A stretch of 10,619 bases of DNA from Verrucomicrobiota bacterium (lineage in GTDB: Bacteria; Verrucomicrobiota; Verrucomicrobiia; Opitutales; UBA953): assembly GCA_009924965.1 (NCBI GenBank), contig RFQN01000037.1, positions 1 through 10,619 on the forward strand. Direction: 5' to 3'. Shown here in pieces: positions 4,965-10,619 of the stretch. Made by a program: the position numbers and the translations under genes. Every line of letters starts with the position of its first letter. Position 1 is the stretch's first letter. The notes beneath the pieces were generated by a model, which was not told where the DNA came from, ran no database searches, and saw only the letters and a list, made by a program, of their open reading frames with translations.

Positions 4965-6371
4965 ATGCGGATTTATTTCATGGGCATCTGCGGCACGGCG
5001 ATGGGCAACGCAGCGTTGTTGATGCGTTCCCTCGGCCATGAGGTGCTCGGTTCCGACACGGGCGTCTACCCGCCGATGTCGGACCACCTGCGCGGCGCCG
5101 GCATCGAGATCCTCGAAGGTTGGTCGGCCGAACGCCTGGCCCGGCTCAAGCCCGACCTCGTCGTCGTCGGGAACGTCGCGTCGCGCGGCCATCCCGAGGT
5201 CGAGTGGCTGCTGGAAGCCCGCACGCAGCCGTACGTTTCGCTCCCGGAGCTCCTCCGCACGCGCCTGCTGAACGAGCGCCGCAACATCGTCGTCGCCGGC
5301 ACGCACGGCAAGACGACGACCACGTGCATGGCGGCCGTCCTGCTCGAGGCCAACGGTGCGCAGCCCGGCTGGCTCGTGGGCGGCGTCCCGCGCGACCTGC
5401 CGGACAGTTCGAATCCCGGTAAATCCGGCGGCCCGTTCGTCATCGAGGGTGACGAGTATGACACCGCCTTTTTCGACAAGCGCAGCAAGTTCATCCAGTA
5501 CCTGCCGCACGTCCTCGCGATCAACAACTGCGAGTTCGACCATGCCGACATCTTCCGCGACCTCGACGACGTTCTGCGCACGTTCTCGCACGTCATCCGC
5601 ATCGTCCCGCGCGACGGCGCGGTGGTCGCCAATGGCGACGACGCCAATGTCCTCGGTTTGGTGAAGAACGTCAGTTGGGCCCCGGTGGTCCGCGTCGGCA
5701 CCGGCCCCGCGAACGATGCGGTCATCGCCGACTTCCAGGAGAGCCCGACGGGCTCTTCTTTCACGTTGCTTTGGAAGGGCCAGGAGTGGGGTCGGGTGCA
5801 GTGGGCCTTGCCCGGTCTGTTCAATGCCCGCAACGCGGCGATGGCGGCGGTTTCCGCCGGCCTGTTGCTCGATGCCCAGAATCCGACGAAGCTTAAGCTC
5901 GACGCCTTGGCGAAGTTCCAAGGCGTGATGCGTCGCCAGCAGGTGCTGGTCGAGCGCCCCGACCGCGTAGTCATCGAGGATTTTGGCCATCACCCGACGG
6001 CGCTGAAGCTGACGCTCGAGTCCTTGCGCGCGCGTTATCCGCGTCATCGCCTCGTGGCCTGCTTCGAACCGCGCAGCAACACCGCCGCCCGGAAGGTCAT
6101 GCAGGACGCGTTCCGCGACGCGCTCATGTTGGCCGACGACGTCTACCTCGCCCCGGCTCACCGCGCCGATAAGTTGGGCGGCGAAAGCTTCGACAGCACG
6201 GGCGTGGCCGCCGCCCTCACCGCCGCCGGTCGCCGTGGTTTTGCGCCGGCTTCGAACGACGCCCTGTTAGACGCCTTGCGCCAGCACACGGCTGAAGGGC
6301 AGGGGGCTCGCTGCATCGTGTTCTTCTCGAATGGTGCCTTCGGCGGCATCATCAAGAAGTTCGTTTCCTGA
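4965..6371 (+). CDS. mpl: UDP-N-acetylmuramate:L-Ala-gamma-D-Glu-meso-DAP ligase (Mpl)
   Basis: A 468-residue Mur-ligase-family enzyme. Mpl attaches recycled murein tripeptide to UDP-MurNAc in the cytoplasm, using ATP. The three Mur domains are present: an N-terminal UDP-substrate Rossmann domain starting MRIYFMGICGTAMGN, a central ATPase domain with the P-loop GTHGKTTT (112-119), and a C-terminal domain with EDFGHHPTA (338-346). Three features point to Mpl rather than its homologue MurC: EGDEYDTAFFDKRSKF, GVMRRQQVL, and FEPRSNT (367-373) where MurC typically has FQPHxYTR. Length is close to the E. coli enzyme. The ATG at 4965 gives the conserved N terminus. The frame opens further upstream, inside the terminator hairpin, but those residues are unconserved. 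There is no Shine-Dalgarno sequence; an AT-rich TTTTAT (4953-4958) just before the ATG could be a -10 of a leaderless transcript. Presence of Mpl implies DAP-containing peptidoglycan and recycling. It ends 9 bp from convergent ribF. Confidence 0.93.
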   Translation: MRIYFMGICGTAMGNAALLMRSLGHEVLGSDTGVYPPMSDHLRGAGIEILEGWSAERLARLKPDLVVVGNVASRGHPEVEWLLEARTQPYVSLPELLRTRLLNERRNIVVAGTHGKTTTTCMAAVLLEANGAQPGWLVGGVPRDLPDSSNPGKSGGPFVIEGDEYDTAFFDKRSKFIQYLPHVLAINNCEFDHADIFRDLDDVLRTFSHVIRIVPRDGAVVANGDDANVLGLVKNVSWAPVVRVGTGPANDAVIADFQESPTGSSFTLLWKGQEWGRVQWALPGLFNARNAAMAAVSAGLLLDAQNPTKLKLDALAKFQGVMRRQQVLVERPDRVVIEDFGHHPTALKLTLESLRARYPRHRLVACFEPRSNTAARKVMQDAFRDALMLADDVYLAPAHRADKLGGESFDSTGVAAALTAAGRRGFAPASNDALLDALRQHTAEGQGARCIVFFSNGAFGGIIKKFVS

Positions 6372-6380
6372 GGCTCCCGC

Positions 6381-7301
6381 TCAGCGTCCGCCCGCGAGGC
6401 CGTGGATGACGGCCGCGGCGCGCGCGTCGTCGGCGATCTGCGTCTGCAGCGCCGTGAGGTCCGCGAACTTCTGCTCGTGCCGGAGGAAGTGCAGCCAGCG
6501 GATGCGGACGGCGTCGCCGGTCACAGGCAACGGGCCGGAAGGCCGGAGGAGGTGCGTCTCGAGCAGCGGTTCGACCGGGCCGCTTTCGACCGTCGGCCGG
6601 AGCCCCCAGTTGGCGATCGCGGGTTCGGCGACGCCGGTCGCGTTCACGAGTTCCACGGCGTAGACGCCGAAGGCCGGCCGGAGCTCGGGGCTCCACGGCA
6701 GGTTGAGGGTGGGGAAGCCGATGGTGCGGCCGAGGCGGCGTCCGTCGATGATGGTACCCGTGGCCTCGTAGGGCCGGAGCAGCATGCGGTTGGCCAGGGC
6801 CAGGTCGCCGTGCCGCAGGGCGGTGCGGATGCGCGAGCTGCTGACGGCCGCTCCATCGAGCAGCACGGGGTCGACGAGCTGGACCGTGAGGCCGAGCTTG
6901 CCCGCGTCGCGGACCAAGGTGTCGCCGTCGCCCGCTCGGCCTTGGCCGTAGCGGAAGTTCGCGCCCACGTGCAGCGAACGCAGGCCCTTGAAGTGATGGA
7001 GCAGCCAGGCCGGGAAATCCGCGGCCTCCATCGCCGCGTGCTGCAGGGTGAATTCCTGGTGGTGGATGAACTCGGCGCCGGCTTCCGTGAGCCGCTCGTC
7101 CTTCTGGGCGCGGTTGAGGATGAGCGGGACCGCCGCTTCCGGACGCAGGACCTTGCTTGGATGCGGCTCGAAGGTCATCACGCCGACCTGACCGTGGGCT
7201 TGGCGGGCCGCGGCGCGGGCGGAGTGGAGGACCGCGCGGTGGCCGAGGTGCACGCCGTCGAACGCCCCGAGGGCGAGGTGGATGCTCGCGGGGTGGCTCA
7301 T
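6381..7301 (-). CDS. ribF: Bifunctional riboflavin kinase / FAD synthetase RibF
   Basis: A 306-residue cytoplasmic enzyme that converts riboflavin to FMN and then to FAD. The N-terminal nucleotidyltransferase domain shows GAFDGVHLGHRAVL (12-25, the HxGH motif) followed by TFEPHP, and later GANFRYGQGRAGD and SSSRIR. The C-terminal kinase domain shows GTIIDGRRLGRTIGFPTLNL, with the family PTxN motif, then FGVYAVELV, NWGLRPTVE and LETHLL, which retains the expected acidic residue. Downstream of this the common EVHLLDFxxDLYG reads ETHLLRPSGPLPVTG, so the segment usually carrying DF and LYG is divergent. The tail LRHEQKFADLTALQTQIADD is typical. The ATG at 7301 overlaps the truB stop as ATGA, implying translational coupling as last gene of nrnA-truB-ribF. 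The frame extends upstream inside truB but is not family-like there. It ends 9 bp from mpl, head to head, without an intervening terminator. Confidence 0.94.
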   Translation of the reverse strand: MSHPASIHLALGAFDGVHLGHRAVLHSARAAARQAHGQVGVMTFEPHPSKVLRPEAAVPLILNRAQKDERLTEAGAEFIHHQEFTLQHAAMEAADFPAWLLHHFKGLRSLHVGANFRYGQGRAGDGDTLVRDAGKLGLTVQLVDPVLLDGAAVSSSRIRTALRHGDLALANRMLLRPYEATGTIIDGRRLGRTIGFPTLNLPWSPELRPAFGVYAVELVNATGVAEPAIANWGLRPTVESGPVEPLLETHLLRPSGPLPVTGDAVRIRWLHFLRHEQKFADLTALQTQIADDARAAAVIHGLAGGR

Positions 7302-8026
7302 CCCAAGGCGATGCTCGGCACGGCTTCGTGCACGGGGATCAGGCAGGCGAGGAGCTCTTCGCGCGACATCGCCCCGAGTTCCATCAAGGTCTTCGCGCGG
7401 TCGATCTTCAGGGAGCCTGAAAGCGTGCGGCGCAGCATCGTGAGGTGCGCACCGGGCCCGAGCTTGCGGCCGAGGTCGTAGGCGATGGTGCGCACGTAGG
7501 TCCCTTTGGTGCAGTGCACGCGGAAGTTGAGGCGCGGGCTCTCCCAAGACAGCAGCTCGAAGGCTTCGATACGGATGAAACGCGGCTCGCGCTCGACCTC
7601 GACGCCTTGGCGCGCGAGTTCATAAAGCTTCTTGCCGCCGATCTTCTTCGCCGAATGCATCGGCGGAATCTGCTGCTGGTCGCCCCGCATCGCGTTCATC
7701 GCCGCCGTGAGGTCTTCGCGCGTGAACGCCGGGACGGGATTGGTCTCCACGGTGGCGCCGTCCGCATCCTGCGAGTCGGTCACCACGCCCAGCGTGGCTT
7801 CCCCGAGGTATTCCTTCTCCTGCGACATCAGGTATTGGGAAGCCTTGGTGGCCTTGCCCACCAGGATGATGAGCAGCCCCGTCGCCATGGGGTCGAGCGT
7901 GCCGGCATGGCCGACCCGGCGCGTCTGGTAGAGCCAGCGGACCTTGTCGACAACGTCGTGGGAAGTGATGCCTTGCGGCTTGTCGACGAGCAGGACGCCT
8001 TCGGGTTCGGGGAGGCCGGTGCTCAT
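7298..8026 (-). CDS. truB: tRNA pseudouridine-55 synthase TruB
   Basis: A 242-residue enzyme that isomerises uridine 55 in the T-psi-C loop of tRNAs. The start GVLLVDKPQGITSHDVVDKVR is the classic TruB N terminus. The catalytic aspartate is D45 in GHAGTLDPMATGLL, followed by VGKATK and the substrate-loop tyrosine in KEYLGEATLGVVTDSQD. QIPPMHSAKKIGGKKLYELARQG and CTKGTYVRTIAYDLG are also diagnostic. Length is short: the core domain is complete, but the C-terminal PUA-like extension of longer TruB proteins (about 300 residues) is largely absent, as in many bacteria. The ATG at 8026 overlaps the nrnA stop by four bases, and the TGA at 7298-7300 overlaps the ribF start. The truB-ribF pairing is widespread; rbfA, often nearby, is not in the window, where nrnA occupies the upstream position. 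Confidence 0.96.
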   Translation of the reverse strand: MSTGLPEPEGVLLVDKPQGITSHDVVDKVRWLYQTRRVGHAGTLDPMATGLLIILVGKATKASQYLMSQEKEYLGEATLGVVTDSQDADGATVETNPVPAFTREDLTAAMNAMRGDQQQIPPMHSAKKIGGKKLYELARQGVEVEREPRFIRIEAFELLSWESPRLNFRVHCTKGTYVRTIAYDLGRKLGPGAHLTMLRRTLSGSLKIDRAKTLMELGAMSREELLACLIPVHEAVPSIALG

Positions 8027-9024
8027 CGGGCGGTCTGCTCGCGGTAATGGGCGGCGACGATGCCGAGGATGCGGGCCCGGTCCTTGGCCAACGTGCAGCC
8101 GAGCATGTTGAAGCCGGCGGCGAGGACGTGGCCACCGCCGTTCAACTTGCCGGCAAGGAGGTCCAGGCGTAGGCGCGGGTCGCGGCCGCGGAGGCTGCCT
8201 CTTACGCCGTCGCGGCCTTCTTCCATGAGCACGGCGATTTCGACGCCTTCGACCGAACGCGGGAATTCCACGAGGCCTTCCTTGTCTTCCTTGGTCGTGC
8301 CCGTCGCGGCGTAGTCGGCTTGCGTGATCTCGCCTGAGCAGATCTTGCCGTCTTCGTGGAATTGGATCGTGTTCAGGAAGCGCTTGGTAAGCTCGAGCTT
8401 GCCGCGGCTTTCGTGCTCGAACACGAGGAAATTGGTCTCGGCCGGATTCGCGCCGCGTTCGATGAGTTCGGCGGCCAAGGCGAAGACTTCGGCCGTCGCG
8501 CTGGCGTAGCTGAAGCGACCGGTGTCGGTCACGATACCGAGGTGGAGGGCCTTGGCGGTGGCGGCGTCGCAACCGAGGTTCTGGCGGAGCGCCCCGTAGG
8601 CGAGCACATGGCAGGTCGCGGCGGCGGTCTTCACCACGATGTTGTGCTGAGCGTAGCCGGGGTTCGACGCATGGTGGTCGATGTTGCCCCAGAGTTGGCC
8701 GCCGAACTTGTCGAGCAGGTCCGGCCCGATGCGGGACGCATCGGCACAGTCGACCGCGACAGCCACCCGGCCATCTGGGACATATTGGTCACCCGTGAGG
8801 AAGGTCACCCCCTGGGTATAGGACACCATGTTTGGCGGGACGCGGTCACGGTTGACGCAGAGGGCGTCGATGCCCGCCGCCATCAGGATGCGGCACAGGG
8901 CGACCTGGGAGCCGATGCAGTCGCCATCCGGGCGCATGTGCCCCAATACGGCCACTTTCTGGCCTTGGAGCCCTTGGACGAGCCCATGGAGGGCGGGTCC
9001 CGCTGCTTGCATGCTGATTCCCAT
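8023..9024 (-). CDS. nrnA: DHH/DHHA1 phosphoesterase, NrnA-type nanoRNase/pAp phosphatase
   Basis: A 333-residue protein with the DHH-superfamily metal site: HMRPDGDCIGS (29-39), VAVDCAD (D92), the name-giving NIDHHASN (D116-H117-H118) and GIVTDTGRFSYAS (D167). The C-terminal DHHA1 domain ends with GGGHVLAAGF (GGGH 296-299). This arrangement and size match bacterial NrnA, which degrades 2-5-nt RNAs and dephosphorylates pAp. GdpP-like cyclic-dinucleotide phosphodiesterases share the domains but carry membrane and PAS/GGDEF segments that are absent here. I chose the ATG at 9024. A TTG at 9045 would add seven residues, and a second ATG at 9012 would remove four; none has a ribosome binding site, so the choice is moderate. 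First gene of the nrnA-truB-ribF operon, overlapping truB by ATGA and divergent from clpC. A link between oligoribonuclease activity and tRNA modification is plausible but unproven. Confidence 0.9.
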   Translation of the reverse strand: MGISMQAAGPALHGLVQGLQGQKVAVLGHMRPDGDCIGSQVALCRILMAAGIDALCVNRDRVPPNMVSYTQGVTFLTGDQYVPDGRVAVAVDCADASRIGPDLLDKFGGQLWGNIDHHASNPGYAQHNIVVKTAAATCHVLAYGALRQNLGCDAATAKALHLGIVTDTGRFSYASATAEVFALAAELIERGANPAETNFLVFEHESRGKLELTKRFLNTIQFHEDGKICSGEITQADYAATGTTKEDKEGLVEFPRSVEGVEIAVLMEEGRDGVRGSLRGRDPRLRLDLLAGKLNGGGHVLAAGFNMLGCTLAKDRARILGIVAAHYREQTAR

Positions 9025-9174
9025 GGTGTAGCCTAAAAGAAACAAGCCCGTCCGACCGCTGGCAAAGGCAAAAGGCGAGGTTATTTACAATCTAGGGTCC
9101 CCGCTTGATGCCCCGAATGGCTTGGGCATAGTACCTGCTAAATAGGGCTACCCGCCCACCTCACCACCCATCCC
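9025..9174. promoter_or_regulatory. Divergent nrnA/clpC intergenic region
   Basis: These 150 bp must hold the promoters of both flanking genes. An AT-rich core (9081-9094) lies in the middle. The bases next to clpC (9150-9174) are C-rich, with neither an SD sequence nor evident structure. For nrnA I see TTGCCA (read on the minus strand) without a good -10 at 16-18 bp. No CIRCE element (TTAGCACTC-N9-GAGTGCTAA) and no long inverted repeat is present, so HrcA- or CtsR-like control of clpC is not supported by the sequence. Confidence 0.5.
9105..9132 (+). promoter_or_regulatory. Candidate clpC promoter
   Basis: TTGATG (9105-9110) and CATAGT (9127-9132), 16 bp apart, each match the sigma-70 consensus in four of six positions. 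The predicted transcript would begin near 9139, leaving a leader of about 35 bases. The arrangement resembles the yggS candidate (TTGACT, CATACT, and a similar GGCTTRGG stretch before the -10), which raises confidence slightly. Confidence 0.3.
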
Positions 9175-10619
9175 ATGGACAAGGACAAGAACAACAACAA
9201 TTTCACGCCCCGCGCCCGTAAGGTCGTGGAGCTCGCCCGGGCCGAAGCACGCCGATTCAACCACAACTACGTCGGGACCGAGCACATCCTGCTGGGCCTG
9301 ATCAAGCTGGGTGAAGGCGTGGCCGTCAACGTCCTCGGCCGCATGGGCCTCGACCTAAAGAACGTCCGCGCCGCGGTCGAGAAGCAGGTCGGCCAGGGGC
9401 CGGAAGAAGCCAAGGCGCCCGACACCATTCCGCTGACGCCGCGTGTGCAGAAGGTCATGGCGCATGCCGTCACCGAGGCCCGCAGCCTCGGCCATGCTTA
9501 CGTGGGCACCGAACACATCTTGCTGGGCCTCCTGAAGGAAGGGGAGGGCGTTGCCGCCCGCGTGCTGCAGCAGCTGGACGTCGACCTCGAGCGTTGCCGC
9601 AAGGAGATCCTCGCCGACATCGACCCGAATGCCTCGGTCGAAGGCGAAGCCAAGTCCGACGACGCCCCGTCCGAAGACAAGCCCGAGGGTGAGGACGCCC
9701 CGCCGCCCCGCCGTTCCGGCGAAGAAGGTGGCCGTCCCGGCCGTGGCGAGCGCCTCTCGCTGCTCAAGACTTTCGGCCGCGACCTCACGGAGCTCGCCCG
9801 CGCGGGCGAACTCGATCCTGTCATCGGCCGTAAGGAAGAAATTCGCCGCGTCGTGCAGATCCTCTGCCGCCGCACGAAGAACAACCCTGTCCTCATCGGC
9901 GAAGCCGGTGTCGGCAAGACCGCCATCGTCGAAGGCCTCGCCCAGGAGATCGCTTCGGGCGTCGTCCCTGAAATCTTGCTCGACCGCAAGGTCGTGACGC
10001 TCGACCTCGCGCTCATGGTCGCCGGCACCAAGTACCGCGGTCAGTTCGAGGAGCGCATCAAGGGCATCATGGACGAGATCAAGCGCGCCAAGAACATCAT
10101 CCTGTTCATCGACGAGATGCACACCATCGTCGGCGCCGGCGCGGCCGAAGGCGCGATGGACGCGTCCAATATCCTGAAGCCGGCCCTGTCCCGCGGCGAG
10201 ATCCAGTGCGTGGGCGCCACGACGTTGTCCGAATACCGCAAGCACATCGAGAAGGACGCCGCCCTCGAGCGCCGCTTCCAGTCCGTCAAGGTCGACGACC
10301 CGTCCCCGGAGGACGCCGTGCTCATCCTGCGCGGCATCCGTTCGAAGTACGAAGACCACCACAAGTGCGAATACACCGACGCCGCCATCGAGGCCGCCGT
10401 CCGCCTGTCGCACCGCTACATCACTTCCCGTCACCTGCCGGACAAGGCCATCGACGTCATGGACGAAGCCGGTGCCCGCGCCCGCATCCGTTCCCTGAAC
10501 CTGCCGCCCGAGCTCGACAAGGCTCAGGCCGATATCGACGCCGTCGTCCTCCAGAAGGAAGACGCCTCGCGCCACCAGAAGTTCGAGGAAGCCGCCAACC
10601 TCCGCGACCAGGAGAAGAA
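9175..10619 (+). CDS. clpC: ATP-dependent Clp protease ATP-binding subunit ClpC (3' end outside window)
   Basis: The visible 481 codons cover the N-terminal and first ATPase domains of a ClpC-type Hsp100 unfoldase, the partner of ClpP in regulated proteolysis. Two Clp-N repeats start at residue 10 (FTPRARKVVELARAEA) and 87 (LTPRVQKVMAHAVTEA); both contain YVGTEHILLGL and GEGVA. A 40-residue acidic, Pro/Gly/Arg-rich linker follows at about 155-195. The D1 AAA+ domain shows Walker A GEAGVGKT (242-249), pore loop KYRG (286-289), Walker B ILFIDE (309-314) and ERRF (R366/R367, arginine-finger position). The visible end, QKFEEAANLRDQEKK, is the UVR-like motif of the ClpC middle domain. That motif separates ClpC from ClpA and from ClpB, which has a longer coiled coil. 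The ATG at 9175 gives the standard N terminus after a C-rich leader without a ribosome binding site. D2 and the C terminus lie beyond the right edge. Confidence 0.95.
   Translation, partial: MDKDKNNNNFTPRARKVVELARAEARRFNHNYVGTEHILLGLIKLGEGVAVNVLGRMGLDLKNVRAAVEKQVGQGPEEAKAPDTIPLTPRVQKVMAHAVTEARSLGHAYVGTEHILLGLLKEGEGVAARVLQQLDVDLERCRKEILADIDPNASVEGEAKSDDAPSEDKPEGEDAPPPRRSGEEGGRPGRGERLSLLKTFGRDLTELARAGELDPVIGRKEEIRRVVQILCRRTKNNPVLIGEAGVGKTAIVEGLAQEIASGVVPEILLDRKVVTLDLALMVAGTKYRGQFEERIKGIMDEIKRAKNIILFIDEMHTIVGAGAAEGAMDASNILKPALSRGEIQCVGATTLSEYRKHIEKDAALERRFQSVKVDDPSPEDAVLILRGIRSKYEDHHKCEYTDAAIEAAVRLSHRYITSRHLPDKAIDVMDEAGARARIRSLNLPPELDKAQADIDAVVLQKEDASRHQKFEEAANLRDQEK

Noticed and set aside
4854..6161. 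435-codon minus-strand frame opposite mpl
   Set aside because: Same antisense artefact; mpl has a complete set of Mur-ligase motifs.
6368..6384. CTGAG-N7-CTCAG hairpin between mpl and ribF as a bidirectional terminator
   Set aside because: The stem is only 5 bp with no U-tract, and any two convergent TGA stops create a TGA...TCA inverted repeat.
9025..9174. CIRCE or CtsR heat-shock operator upstream of clpC
   Set aside because: No TTAGCACTC/GAGTGCTAA arms and no CtsR-like heptad direct repeat are present.

Overview
The window is GC-rich with strong G/C bias at third codon positions. It reads as a densely packed chromosomal core-gene segment of a Gram-negative bacterium. A ClpC-type (not ClpA) unfoldase, the peptidoglycan-recycling ligase Mpl, an nrnA-truB-ribF cluster and translation starts without Shine-Dalgarno sequences together suggest Verrucomicrobiota, perhaps the Opitutales/Opitutia group. 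That placement is an inference from gene content and style; no marker gene proves it. I see no phage, IS, CRISPR, tRNA or rRNA sequence.

Left part (1-4298). On the minus strand, the start of a short Cys-rich ORF resembling the Trm112 zinc-ribbon family runs off the left edge, preceded by a complete LysR-type regulator. The regulator diverges from yggS (PLP homeostasis) across a 138-bp AT-richer intergenic region. That region holds a T-N11-A LysR-type box and a candidate promoter that would make yggS nearly leaderless. yggS overlaps recN (DNA repair ATPase) by ATGA. recN converges directly on a short-chain dehydrogenase/reductase, with the two stop codons abutting.

Middle (4299-6371). The SDR gene diverges from hpf, a short ribosome hibernation factor. 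Between hpf and mpl lie about 270 bp without a gene. The first 160 bp are a degenerate same-orientation repeat built from AGTCAG and GACGGT words. A strong GNRA-capped hairpin terminator follows, then the mpl start. This repeat is the least explained sequence in the window.

Right part (6372-10619). mpl converges on a minus-strand operon nrnA-truB-ribF, whose genes overlap by ATGA at both junctions: nanoRNA/pAp phosphoesterase, tRNA pseudouridine-55 synthase, and FMN/FAD synthesis. nrnA diverges from clpC, an AAA+ unfoldase that leaves the right edge within its middle (UVR-containing) domain.

Functionally the set covers cofactor supply (YggS, RibF), RNA turnover and modification (NrnA, TruB, perhaps Trm112), ribosome hibernation (HPF), protein quality control (ClpC), wall recycling (Mpl) and double-strand-break repair (RecN). 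I did not find a convincing new multi-gene system. The observations most worth following are the repeat region after hpf, the apparently missing start codon of the Trm112-like ORF, and the general lack of ribosome binding sites.
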